Below, piece after piece: positions 51,185 to 59,424 of a stretch of 64,000 nt of DNA. Position numbers and translations under genes: made by a program. The notes below the pieces were generated by a model. The model made no database searches. It was not told the DNA's origin and was given only the letters and a program-made list of their open reading frames with translations. The stretch spans positions 2,480,001 through 2,544,000 of the forward strand of contig NZ_CP133020.1 in the NCBI RefSeq assembly GCF_030866825.1, written 5' to 3'. The stretch's first letter is position 1; every line of letters begins with the position of its first letter. This DNA comes from Rathayibacter sp. SW19. GTDB lineage: Bacteria; Actinomycetota; Actinomycetes; Actinomycetales; Microbacteriaceae.

Positions 51185-52066
51185 GAGCCGCCCGAGTTGC
51201 TTCGGGTCGCGCTGCCAGTCTTTCGCAACCTTGACCCTGATTGACAGGAACACCTGTTTGCCGATCAACGGTTCGATCTGAGCACGCGCCGTTGCGCCGA
51301 TCTCGCGCAGCCGGGATCCTCCTTTTCCGATCACGATGGCCTTTTGGCTGTCGCGTTCGACGAACAGGTTGGCATAGATCTCGACCAGGCTTTTGTCTTC
51401 GCGCTCGATGATGTCGTCGATGGTCACTGCCAGCGAGTGCGGCAACTCTTCGCGCGCACCTTCAAGCACCGCTTCCCTGATGTATTCGGCAATCCGATCT
51501 TCCAAGCCTTCATCGGTGATGGTGTCATCCGGATACAGCGGCGGAGATTCCGGTAGCAGCTTCATCAATTCCACGGTCAGCGTATCCAATTGGATGCGGC
51601 TTGTCGCGGAGATCGGAATGATCGCCTCCCACTCGCGCAGGGCTGAAACCGCGAGCAGCTGCTCTGCGACCTGGGTGCGACTCGCTGCATCGATCTTCGT
51701 GACGATGGCGACCTTCTTCGCCCGCGGGAAGGCACTCAGTTGCTCGTTGATGTAGCGGTCTCCCGGCCCGACCTTCTCATTGGCGGGAATGCACAGGCCA
51801 ATCACGTCGACATCGCCGAGAGTTGACTGCACCAATGAGTTCAGTCGTTCCCCCAGCAGTGTGCGCGGCCGATGCATGCCCGGGGTGTCGACCAGAATCA
51901 ACTGCCCGTTCTCCTGATGCACGATCCCGCGGATAGCCCGGCGGGTGGTCTGCGGTTTTGAGCTGGTGATCGCCACCTTCTCCCCCACCAGGGCGTTGGT
52001 CAACGTGGATTTTCCCACGTTCGGTCGCCCGACGAACGACACGAATCCCGCGCGGTAGCTGGTCAT
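51176..52066 (-). CDS. era: GTPase Era
   Basis: 296 residues. Ribosome-assembly GTPase acting on 16S rRNA. G1 GRPNVGKST, G3 DTPG (LVDTPGMHRPR), G4 TKID, and a C-terminal KH domain (KGGSRLREIGATARAQIE). ATG 52066 has AAGGAG eight bases upstream; the longer open frame belongs to the preceding gene. It follows the CNNM gene by one base. Confidence 0.97.
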   Translation of the reverse strand: MTSYRAGFVSFVGRPNVGKSTLTNALVGEKVAITSSKPQTTRRAIRGIVHQENGQLILVDTPGMHRPRTLLGERLNSLVQSTLGDVDVIGLCIPANEKVGPGDRYINEQLSAFPRAKKVAIVTKIDAASRTQVAEQLLAVSALREWEAIIPISATSRIQLDTLTVELMKLLPESPPLYPDDTITDEGLEDRIAEYIREAVLEGAREELPHSLAVTIDDIIEREDKSLVEIYANLFVERDSQKAIVIGKGGSRLREIGATARAQIEPLIGKQVFLSIRVKVAKDWQRDPKQLGRLGF

Positions 52067-52067
52067 C

Positions 52068-53381
52068 CTATTTCTCCTTGTGAGTCGTGCGGTGGGTTGG
52101 GTCTGCGTCTTCATCAACGTCGATCAATGCAGTGTCCCGTTCGACCAGCACCGTGCTGATGCGCTTGCGCCTGCCCTCCGTGCGTTCTGCGGTCAGGAGC
52201 AATCCGCCGGTCGATGCCGTCGACCCGGGAACAGGCAATCGCCCGAGAGCCTTGCCGAGCAGCCCGCCCACCGAATCAACGTCGTCGTCGTCCAGTTCCA
52301 GATCGAAAAGTTCACCGAGTTCGTCGACCGGCAGCCTCGCGCTGACCCGATAGCGGTCAGGGCCGATGGCCTCGACCAACGCAACATCGTGGTCGTATTC
52401 GTCTGAGATGTCTCCGACAAGTTCCTCGATGAGGTCCTCCAGCGTGACGAGGCCCGCGATTCCGCCGTATTCGTCGACGACCATGGCGAGATGGTTGGCT
52501 TCGAGTTGCATCTGACGAAGCAACGAGTCTGCCTTCTGCGACTCAGGCACGAACAGCGCCGGCCGCCCGAGCTCTCCGACCGTCACGTTCTCGACATCCA
52601 GTGGCCGCTCGAATGTCAACCGCGCAACGTCCCGCAGATAGAGCACACCCGTGACGTCGTCGACATCGTCTGCTACGACGGGGATGCGCGAAACGCCTTT
52701 GCTCAGAAACAGGGCCATTGCCGCGCCGAGCGAGGCAGAAGCATCCACGGTCACCATGTCGGTCCTCGGAATCATCACCTCGCGCACCACGGTTTCGTTG
52801 AACTCGAATATCGAGTGGATGAGTTCCCTGTCGTCCTCCTCGAGAACATCCAGTTCAGTCGCCTCGTCGACGATACTGAGCAGTTGTTCCTCGGAGCCTA
52901 CGACTGCGGATCGGGCGCGCGACGGTGTGACCTTGTTGCCGAGCGCCACCAGCCCCCGCGCGATCGGGCCGAGCAGCATCCGCACGAAATGCACCAGTGG
53001 CGCACTCAAGGCAAGCACCGTCTTCGCGTGCGCGCGACCGACGCTGCGCGGGCTGGTTCCCACCAGCACGAACGAGACACCCGTCATGATCGCTGCAGCG
53101 AGCAGCAACGACACCCACCACTGTTCGAACACCATCTCGAACGCGAGTGTGACCAGAACAGCCGCCGTCGTCTCGGAGATGATCCGCATGAAGCTGACGG
53201 CATTCAAATGAGCGCCGGGATCGGCTGCGATGGCCAGCAACGACCGGCGCGCTCGGGCGCCCTCCGCCAATTCCGCGATGTCGCCGCGAGACTGCACACT
53301 GATCGCCGCATCGACGGCTGCCATCAAGCCGCCGAACGCCACGAGGACCAGTGCGACGATCAGGAATACGGCGACGAGCAT
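52068..53381 (-). CDS. CNNM/CorC (hemolysin C-like) family membrane protein
   Basis: 437 residues. Four N-terminal membrane helices with DUF21/CNNM features, two CBS domains (MIPRTDMVTVDAS, SRIPVVADDVDDVTGVLYLRD; LAMVVDEYGGIAGLVTLEDLIEELVGDI) and a C-terminal CorC_HlyC transporter-associated domain. Involved in Mg2+ homeostasis in characterised relatives. Its stop is one base before the era start region, after ybeY; the phoH-ybeY-CNNM-era order is conserved in actinobacteria. Confidence 0.94.
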   Translation of the reverse strand: MLVAVFLIVALVLVAFGGLMAAVDAAISVQSRGDIAELAEGARARRSLLAIAADPGAHLNAVSFMRIISETTAAVLVTLAFEMVFEQWWVSLLLAAAIMTGVSFVLVGTSPRSVGRAHAKTVLALSAPLVHFVRMLLGPIARGLVALGNKVTPSRARSAVVGSEEQLLSIVDEATELDVLEEDDRELIHSIFEFNETVVREVMIPRTDMVTVDASASLGAAMALFLSKGVSRIPVVADDVDDVTGVLYLRDVARLTFERPLDVENVTVGELGRPALFVPESQKADSLLRQMQLEANHLAMVVDEYGGIAGLVTLEDLIEELVGDISDEYDHDVALVEAIGPDRYRVSARLPVDELGELFDLELDDDDVDSVGGLLGKALGRLPVPGSTASTGGLLLTAERTEGRRKRISTVLVERDTALIDVDEDADPTHRTTHKEK

Positions 53382-53388
53382 CGCAGCC

Positions 53389-53850
53389 TTATCGTCGCCG
53401 TTCGGCCAGCGCGAACCCGACGAGGATGTCGCGCTGGATGCCGAACATCTCGCGTTCCTCGTCCGGTTCGGCGTGGTCGAAGCCGAGCAGATGCAAGATG
53501 CCGTGGGCAGTCAGCACAAACAGCTCGTCCATCAGCGAGTGGCGCGCCGTCTCCGCCTGTCCCTGCGCAACCTGCGGGCAGAGCACGACGTCACCGAGCA
53601 ACCCGGGCGGGGTCTGCAGGTCTTCCGTGCCGGGTCGCAGTTCATCCATCGGGAAGCTCAGCACGTCGGTCGGCCCGGGTTCGTCCATCCACTGCACGTG
53701 CAGCTGCTCCATTGCCGCCTCGTCGACGAGCACGATGGCCAATTCCGCCTCGGCGTGCACGTGCATCACCTCGAGGGCGTACGCGGCCAGACGCTGCAAT
53801 GCCGCCTCATCGACCTCGATCGCCGATTCGTTGTTGATCTCGATGCTCAC
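53389..53850 (-). CDS. ybeY: rRNA maturation RNase YbeY
   Basis: 153 residues. Zinc endoribonuclease for 16S rRNA 3'-end processing. The family motif HGILHLLGFDH carries the ligands His116, His120 and His126; TDVLSFPMDE is also conserved. ATG 53850 is eight bases after the phoH stop. Near the phoH and era genes, with which it functions in ribosome maturation. Confidence 0.96.
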   Translation of the reverse strand: MSIEINNESAIEVDEAALQRLAAYALEVMHVHAEAELAIVLVDEAAMEQLHVQWMDEPGPTDVLSFPMDELRPGTEDLQTPPGLLGDVVLCPQVAQGQAETARHSLMDELFVLTAHGILHLLGFDHAEPDEEREMFGIQRDILVGFALAERRR

Positions 53851-53858
53851 GGCGATTC

Positions 53859-54956
53859 CTATCGTCTCTTCGGCAAGTGATCGCGCGGAGCTGCAGACCT
53901 GCGTTCCGCGCGATTGGCGAATTCGCGCGCCTGTTCGCGCTCGTAGTGGTCTGCCTGTTTCTGCGCGTCGTATTCCGTGTACGCATCGACGATCCGGCCC
54001 ACCAGGGTGTGCCGCACGACATCGGCACTAGTCAGCCGGCTGAAGTGGATGTCATCGATACCCTCCAGCACCCGGGTGACCAGCCGCAGCCCACTCGACG
54101 CGCTCGGCAAGTCGATTTGGGTGATATCCCCTGTGACGACCATCTTCGAGCCGAACCCGAGCCTGGTCAGGAACATCTTCATCTGCTCCGGCGTCGTGTT
54201 CTGGGCCTCGTCGAGCACGATGAACGAGTCGTTAAGCGTGCGCCCGCGCATGTATGCCAACGGGGCGACCTCGATGGTTCCCGCTGCCAAGAGTTTCGGA
54301 ACCAGTTCCGGGTCCATCATCTCGTTCAGCGCGTCGTAGAGCGGCCGCAGGTACGGGTCGATTTTGTCTGTCAATGTGCCCGGCAGGTAGCCGAGCCTTT
54401 CACCGGCCTCGATCGCGGGGCGCGACAGGATGATCCTGGTGACCTCCTTGCGCTGCAGCGACTGCACCGCCTTGGCCATCGCGAGATAGGTCTTGCCCGT
54501 TCCCGCCGGCCCGATGCCGAACACGATCGTATTCTCGTCGATCGCGTCGACGTACTGCTTCTGCCCGAGCGTCTTCGGTCGGATGCTTTTGCCCCTGGCC
54601 GAAAGAATCGCTTGGCTGAAGACGTCGGCCGGGCTCGCCGTCGCGTCGGATTCGATGATGCGCGCAGAACTGCGGACTTCGATCGGGCTGATGTCCTGTC
54701 CGTTGCGCACCATCAGGAGCAGCTCGTCGACCAGGTGCCTGGCCGCTTCGACCTGCACTGAATCGCCGTTCAAACTGATCTCGTTGCCGCGCACGTGCAC
54801 GCTGACAGTCGGGTACTGGGTTTCGATCGTCTTCAGCAATCGATCCTGCGGGCCGAGCAGGCGCACCATGGCGACGCCGTCCACATGCATGAGCACCTCC
54901 GCTTGCTGGGCCGAAGCACCGTCCGTTGTGCTGGGTCGGTCGTTTCCGTCACTGAC
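53859..54956 (-). CDS. phoH: PhoH-like ATPase
   Basis: 365 residues from GTG 54956. Helicase-like ATPase of the PhoH/YbeZ type: Walker A GIGPAGTGKTYLA, Walker B SFIVLDEAQNTTPEQ and MVVTGDITQIDLP. Works with YbeY in RNA metabolism in other bacteria. GTG 54956 has GGAAGG 11 bases upstream; ATG 54890 is a later alternative. Its start lies inside a short upstream frame that could couple translation. Confidence 0.94.
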   Translation of the reverse strand, partial: VSDGNDRPSTTDGASAQQAEVLMHVDGVAMVRLLGPQDRLLKTIETQYPTVSVHVRGNEISLNGDSVQVEAARHLVDELLLMVRNGQDISPIEVRSSARIIESDATASPADVFSQAILSARGKSIRPKTLGQKQYVDAIDENTIVFGIGPAGTGKTYLAMAKAVQSLQRKEVTRIILSRPAIEAGERLGYLPGTLTDKIDPYLRPLYDALNEMMDPELVPKLLAAGTIEVAPLAYMRGRTLNDSFIVLDEAQNTTPEQMKMFLTRLGFGSKMVVTGDITQIDLPSASSGLRLVTRVLEGIDDIHFSRLTSADVVRHTLVGRIVDAYTEYDAQKQADHYEREQAREFANRAERRSAAPRDHLPKRR

Positions 54957-55026
54957 TGCCAAGTCTGCCTTCCGTAAGCCTGCCTGCATTGACGCGCGCG
55001 CAGAGGGAGGGCTCTGCTTTCGCCAT
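54949..55026 (-). CDS. Leaderless short upstream frame overlapping the phoH start
   Basis: 25 codons (MAKAEPSLCARVNAGR, then LTEGRLGSE). The -10 box TAGAAT (55038-55033) is exactly six bases before its ATG, as for dnaG. Its TGA overlaps the phoH GTG region by eight bases, so ribosomes finishing it could reinitiate at phoH. No family recognised; the frame itself may not matter. Confidence 0.3.
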   Translation of the reverse strand: MAKAEPSLCARVNAGRLTEGRLGSQ

Positions 55027-55090
55027 GGTCTCATTCTAGGCAGCAGTGGGGTTCACCGCGGCCGGTTACGCCGTGGGCGTGCGGATGCGC

Positions 55091-55837
55091 TCACCAGCGC
55101 CCCAGCAGCGCATTCAGCACCGCGATCGCTGCCGGACCCGCCGTGGATGTGCGCAGGATGGTGCCGCCCAACCGCACCGGTCGCGCCCCCGCGGCGACGA
55201 GCCGCACAAGCTCCTGGTCGGTGATTCCGCCCTCCGGACCGACGATGAGTTCGAGGTCACGATCGTCGGGACGGTCACGATCGTGCAGCACGAGCGCGCT
55301 CAACGCGAGTTCCGCGCGCGGCTCGAGCACCAGCATCCGCCGCTGCCCGGCATGACGTTCGAGGTCTGCTGTCACAGCAAGGGCCTCGACGACGGGCAGC
55401 CACGGACGCATCGACTGCTTTGTGGCCTCACGCACAATGGCCGCCCAGCGTTCGCGGCCTTTGACGGCCTTCTGGCCGTCCCACCGCGACACTGAGCGCG
55501 CGGCGCTCCATGGCACGACAGCGTCGACGCCGAGTTCTGTGGCCGCCTGGATGGCCAGCTCGTCGCGGTCGCCCTTGGCGAGCGCCTGCACGAGGATCAC
55601 TCGCGGCCGAACGGGCGGTGTCGAGACCGCGGCCTCGACGCGCACGACCACGGCGTCCGGCGCGGCGGAAAGCACCGTGCCGTGCACTGCCAGCCCGCGG
55701 CCGTTGCCGACCGCCAGCCTGTCTCCGACTCGGGTACGGGACACCGTCACGATGTGGCGCGATTCCGACGCCCCGAGCACGATCTCGTCGCCGACATTCG
55801 CCGAGTCGAGTTCTTCGACCAGATAGAAGTTCGCCAC
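55091..55837 (-). CDS. rsmE: 16S rRNA m3U1498 methyltransferase
   Basis: 248 residues. SPOUT-fold methyltransferase. GTG 55837 gives the family-like start MANFYLVEELDS; the longer frame reads through dnaJ. The SPOUT knot is visible in ELIVGPEGGITDQELVRLVAAG and GGTILRTSTAGPAAIAVLNA. It lies between dnaJ and phoH as in other actinobacteria. Confidence 0.95.
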   Translation of the reverse strand: MANFYLVEELDSANVGDEIVLGASESRHIVTVSRTRVGDRLAVGNGRGLAVHGTVLSAAPDAVVVRVEAAVSTPPVRPRVILVQALAKGDRDELAIQAATELGVDAVVPWSAARSVSRWDGQKAVKGRERWAAIVREATKQSMRPWLPVVEALAVTADLERHAGQRRMLVLEPRAELALSALVLHDRDRPDDRDLELIVGPEGGITDQELVRLVAAGARPVRLGGTILRTSTAGPAAIAVLNALLGRW

Positions 55838-55862
55838 GAGAAGCCCCGCCGGTGCCAGCCGC

Positions 55863-56966
55863 CTAGACGCCCATGAAACGATCGCGCAACTTCGCGAACA
55901 GACCCTGCTGGAAGTGCGTGAGGGTGGGAGATTCCTGCTTGCGCACTGCCGAGAACTTCTCGATGAGGTCGCGTTCCTTGCGATCGAGTTTCGTCGGTGT
56001 CGTGACCTGCACGCCGATGCGCAGATCGCCACGGCCGCCGCCTCGCAGCCGCGTGATTCCGCGACCCTTGACAGTGAGCACCTCGGCGCTTTGCGTGCCT
56101 GGTTTCAGTTCGACGTCGATGTCGCCGTCGAGCGCCCTGACCGTTGCGCGCGTTCCGAGAATGGCATCGGTCATCGCGATGACAAGTGTGCAGAGCAGAT
56201 CGTCGCCGTCGCGGCTGAAAACATCATGGTGCTTCACTTTGATCTCGAGGTAGAGGTCGCCGTTCGGGCCGCCGGCTGGGCCCGCTTCACCACTGCCGGG
56301 CATCTGCAACCGCAGTCCGGTGTCGACGCCGGCCGGAATGTCGACCGGCACCGTGCGCCGGGCACGCACCCGGCCCTGACCCTGGCAGGTGACACAGGGG
56401 GTTGCAATGACCGTGCCATAGCCGCGGCAGGTGCCGCAGGGCGTCGAGGTCATCACATTGCCGAGCAGCGAGCGCACCGCGCGCTGAAGTTGACCGGTTC
56501 CGTGGCAGATGTCGCAGGTGACCGGTGCAGTACCCGGTTGGCAGCATGAGCCGGAGCAGGTCTCGCAGAGCACTGCGGTGTCGACTTCCAGATCGCGGTG
56601 CGTGCCGAAGATCACCTCATCGAGATCGACCTCAACGCGAATGAGGGCGTCTTGGCCGCGCTCTCGCCGCGACTTCGGCCCTCGCGTCCCACCACCACCG
56701 CCGAAGAATGTCTCGAAGATATCGCCGAAGCCGCCGAAACCGGCACCACTGAAGCTGCCCTGTTGAGGGCCGAGGTCGTACTGTTCTCGCTGCTGCGGGT
56801 CGCTGAGCACGTCATACGCGTGAGTCACGGACTTGAACCGTTCGGATGCCTCCGGGCTCGGATTCACATCCGGATGCAGTTCGCGTGCCAGTCTGCGGTA
56901 TGCCTTCTTGATCTCGTCCGGTGTCGCGTTGCGATCGACGCCCAGCACTTCATAATGGTCGGCCAC
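55863..56966 (-). CDS. dnaJ: Chaperone DnaJ (DnaJ2 type)
   Basis: 367 residues. J domain with HPD (RELHPDVNP), a short Gly/Phe region, four Cys-rich zinc repeats beginning CETCSGSC and CDICHGTG, and substrate-binding C terminus. Stimulates DnaK. The gene follows hrcA by 36 bases and is therefore the heat-shock-regulated DnaJ2, distinct from a DnaJ1 in a dnaK operon. ATG 56966. Confidence 0.96.
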   Translation of the reverse strand: MADHYEVLGVDRNATPDEIKKAYRRLARELHPDVNPSPEASERFKSVTHAYDVLSDPQQREQYDLGPQQGSFSGAGFGGFGDIFETFFGGGGGTRGPKSRRERGQDALIRVEVDLDEVIFGTHRDLEVDTAVLCETCSGSCCQPGTAPVTCDICHGTGQLQRAVRSLLGNVMTSTPCGTCRGYGTVIATPCVTCQGQGRVRARRTVPVDIPAGVDTGLRLQMPGSGEAGPAGGPNGDLYLEIKVKHHDVFSRDGDDLLCTLVIAMTDAILGTRATVRALDGDIDVELKPGTQSAEVLTVKGRGITRLRGGGRGDLRIGVQVTTPTKLDRKERDLIEKFSAVRKQESPTLTHFQQGLFAKLRDRFMGV

Positions 56967-57002
56967 GTAAAAGGTGTTTCCTTACTCGTTCTCGTTGCGG
57001 GC

Positions 57003-58025
57003 TCAGTCTTCGCCGAGGCGACGCGACAAATATCGGGCGACGGCGCGCACGGCCGCCATGTTGTTCGAATAGTCCATCCGGATCGGTCCGAGAACGCCGA
57101 CGTGGGCGAGTGCCCCGCCGCCGCCCGCGTATCCGCTTGCAAGCACAGAGGTCTCCGACAGTCCGAACGGTGCGTTCTCGCGGCCGATGCTCACGGACAC
57201 GCCGTGCTGATCGGTCGCCATCTCACCGAAAAGCTTCAACAACTCCACCTGCTGCTCAATCGCCTCGAGCACGGGGTAGATACTGCCGGCGAAGTCGTGC
57301 TCCGTGCGAACCAGGTTGGCCGTACCGGCCATGACGAGCTTCTCTTGCCGTGTGCTCTCGATCTGATCGATCAGCGCCGTGAGAATCGCCGCCGCCAACC
57401 GGCGATGCCTCTCTCCGAACTGATCCTCGATCTCGCGCAGTCGCAGCACGGCATCCGAAAGTTTGCATCCGGCGACGGCCGCATTCACACGCGCGCGCAA
57501 CTCGCTGATGAGCTCCTCATCACCAACGCCCGGCAGTTCCGCGACACGCTGTTCAACGGCTCCTGTGTCTGCGATCAGAACGCACAGCACGCGCTGCGGA
57601 GCGACGGGCACGAACTCGATATGCCGAACGCGAGCGGCAGACACCGACGGGTACTGCACGAGCGCCACCTGATGTGTGAGCTGTGAGAGCAGACGCACGG
57701 TGCGTGCAAGCACATCGTCGACGTCCACAGATTGACCGAGGAAGACCTCGATCGCCTGGCGTTGCGCGCTTGTCAGCGGCTTCAGATCGGCAAGCTGATC
57801 GACGAACACGCGATACCCTTTGTCAGTGGGCACCCGACCCGATGACGTGTGCGGAGCAGCGATCAACTCCTCTTCTTCCAACGCGGCCATGTCGTTACGG
57901 ATTGTCGCAGCGGAAACACCGAACGAGTGACGTTCGACGATGCTCTTCGAGCCGACAGGCTCGCGCGAGGCCACATAGTCCTGCACGATCACGCGGAGAA
58001 CCTCGAGACTACGTTCCGATACCAT
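57003..58025 (-). CDS. hrcA: Heat-inducible transcription repressor HrcA
   Basis: 340 residues. N-terminal winged helix (SRLEVLRVIVQDYVASREPVG-like, SFGVSAATIRNDMAALEEE) and a GAF-like C-terminal domain. Represses heat-shock genes by binding CIRCE and depends on GroEL for activity. ATG 58025 with AGGAGG 11 bases upstream. The promoter region holds a CIRCE element, so it is self-regulated with dnaJ. Confidence 0.96.
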   Translation of the reverse strand: MVSERSLEVLRVIVQDYVASREPVGSKSIVERHSFGVSAATIRNDMAALEEEELIAAPHTSSGRVPTDKGYRVFVDQLADLKPLTSAQRQAIEVFLGQSVDVDDVLARTVRLLSQLTHQVALVQYPSVSAARVRHIEFVPVAPQRVLCVLIADTGAVEQRVAELPGVGDEELISELRARVNAAVAGCKLSDAVLRLREIEDQFGERHRRLAAAILTALIDQIESTRQEKLVMAGTANLVRTEHDFAGSIYPVLEAIEQQVELLKLFGEMATDQHGVSVSIGRENAPFGLSETSVLASGYAGGGGALAHVGVLGPIRMDYSNNMAAVRAVARYLSRRLGED

Positions 58026-58045
58026 CCAGATCGTCGCCTCCTCTT

Positions 58046-58105
58046 GTTCTGATTGGCACCGCTCTGATTGGCACCGCTCTGACCAGTACCGCTCTGATTA
58101 GCACT
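58046..58105. repeat. Tandem array, 4 x 15 bp, running into CIRCE
   Basis: GTTCTGATTGGCACC, GCTCTGATTGGCACC, GCTCTGACCAGTACC and GCTCTGATTAGCACT at 58046, 58061, 58076 and 58091. The last unit contains the left half of CIRCE; the first two contain TTGGCACCG, close to its other half TTGGCACTC (7 of 9). Confidence 0.88.
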
Positions 58106-58124
58106 CAATAACTCCGAGTGCCAA
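58098..58124 (-). promoter_or_regulatory. CIRCE operator of hrcA-dnaJ
   Basis: TTAGCACTC-N9-GAGTGCCAA, the canonical CIRCE inverted repeat with one base changed in the right half. It is 73-99 bases before the hrcA start. HrcA binding here represses hrcA and dnaJ. Confidence 0.93.
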
Positions 58125-58275
58125 TCATATCGCGTGGCCCTCCGACGCGGTGATTGCGGGGCCCATGGCCTCAGGGTACTTTAGGGTTGTGCTCGCAATG
58201 CTGCCTGCTCCAGATGTCGAGGCACAGGCGCATCGGCGAGCGGTTGACAACAACCACTTACCGAAGGGGACCATC

Positions 58276-58914
58276 ATGACAGACCCGAATGTGCAGCAGC
58301 CTGCAGATCCTGCAGCGGGCCTGCCGCAAGCCGCGCAACCGCAACCAGCCCAACCGCAACCAGCCCAGGCTCAAGCCGCGCAACCGCCCTACGTTCCGCC
58401 ACAGCCAGCAGCGCCTGCGCAGCCACAGTATGCCCAGCAACAGCCGGGCGCACAGCAACCAGGGGCGCAACAGCAGTACGCCGCCGCAGAGGCTGCACCG
58501 TTCACTCCGGTTCAGGACAAGCAATACGCAATGTGGGCCCACCTCGGTGGCGCGGTGTCGATTCTGGCATTCTTCACCGGATGGCTCGCGCTTCTGGCGA
58601 TCGTGCCAGCCCTCGTGATCTATCTCGCATTCGGCAAGCGCGGCACGCTGACGAAGCAAGAATCGAAGGAGGCACTCAATTTCCAGATCACCATGGTCGC
58701 CGCCATGATCATCTGGGCCATCATCGCCGCCATTGTCACAGCAGCGCTGCTGTTCTCGCTCAGCTTCGGGGTATGGACGGTGGTGCTCCTGATCCTCGCC
58801 GTGATCGGCTGGGCTCTGGTTGTGCTCGACGTCGTGTTCTCGATCGTCGGCGCAGTGCGCGTCAACGGCGGCGGCACTTACCGCTACCCGTTCGCAGTGC
58901 GTTTTATCAAGTAA
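58276..58914 (+). CDS. DUF4870 membrane protein with Pro/Gln/Ala-rich N terminus
   Basis: 212 residues. The first 80 residues are a low-complexity Pro/Gln/Ala region with a short repeat (PQPAQPQPAQAQ), followed by a DUF4870 (Tic20-like) domain with three membrane helices and the ending YRYPFAVRFIK. ATG 58276 with GAAGGGGA. Divergent from hrcA. Function unknown; the next gene is a shorter paralogue on the same strand. Confidence 0.85.
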   Translation: MTDPNVQQPADPAAGLPQAAQPQPAQPQPAQAQAAQPPYVPPQPAAPAQPQYAQQQPGAQQPGAQQQYAAAEAAPFTPVQDKQYAMWAHLGGAVSILAFFTGWLALLAIVPALVIYLAFGKRGTLTKQESKEALNFQITMVAAMIIWAIIAAIVTAALLFSLSFGVWTVVLLILAVIGWALVVLDVVFSIVGAVRVNGGGTYRYPFAVRFIK

Positions 58915-58920
58915 CCGGTT

Positions 58921-58958
58921 GAAGGCCCCCGCGGCGAAAAACGCCCGCGGGGGTCTTC
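58921..58958 (+). terminator. Strong hairpin after the first DUF4870 gene
   Basis: GAAGGCCCCCGCGGCG pairs almost perfectly with CGCCCGCGGGGGTCTTC across AAAAA, seven bases after the stop. The U-run is replaced by TCTTCTCC. A separate transcript for each DUF4870 gene is therefore likely. Confidence 0.75.
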
Positions 58959-59037
58959 TCCTGAGTGTCCGCTGTGCCATAAGGTGAGGGGCCAGAACAT
59001 AAACCTGCCCGAGAGGGCAGAACATCAAGGAGCCTCG

Positions 59038-59412
59038 ATGTCTGATGCAACACCCCCTCCCGGGAATCCGTACCAAGCCAGCAACCAGTTGAGCCCTGCC
59101 GACGAGAAGTTGTGGTCGACGCTGATCCACGTGCTCGGCATCTTCTTCAGTTTCCTGCCGTCGCTGATCGGCTATCTCGTCCTGAAGGATCGCGGACCGT
59201 TCGTGCGCCAGCACGCGACGGCGGCGCTGAACTTCCAGCTGACGATGCTGATCGCCTACGTGGTCGGCTTGATCCTCACGATTGTGATCATCGGCATCTT
59301 CATCATCCTTGCCGTCGAGATCGTGATCATCATCTTCAGCATCATTGCAGCGATCGCCGCGAACAAGGGCCAGAACTACACCTACCCGATGTCCATCAAG
59401 TTCATCAAGTAG
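59038..59412 (+). CDS. DUF4870 membrane protein (short paralogue)
   Basis: 124 residues: a short Pro-rich start, then three membrane helices with the family motif HATAALNFQLTMLIAYV and the ending YTYPMSIKFIK. ATG 59038 with AAGGAG seven bases upstream. Tandem paralogue of the preceding gene without its long repeat-rich N terminus. Function unknown. Confidence 0.87.
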   Translation: MSDATPPPGNPYQASNQLSPADEKLWSTLIHVLGIFFSFLPSLIGYLVLKDRGPFVRQHATAALNFQLTMLIAYVVGLILTIVIIGIFIILAVEIVIIIFSIIAAIAANKGQNYTYPMSIKFIK

Positions 59413-59424
59413 AGCACCAGCGCT

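Noticed and set aside
51112..51228. N-terminal extension of the sensor kinase
   Set aside because: It is a translation of the 15-bp array and the antisense end of era (EPAKAGPAKAEPAK), with no ribosome site.
53351..54761. Plus-strand frames opposite the CNNM, ybeY and phoH genes
   Set aside because: Arg/Ser- or Arg/Asp-rich shadow translations without family features.
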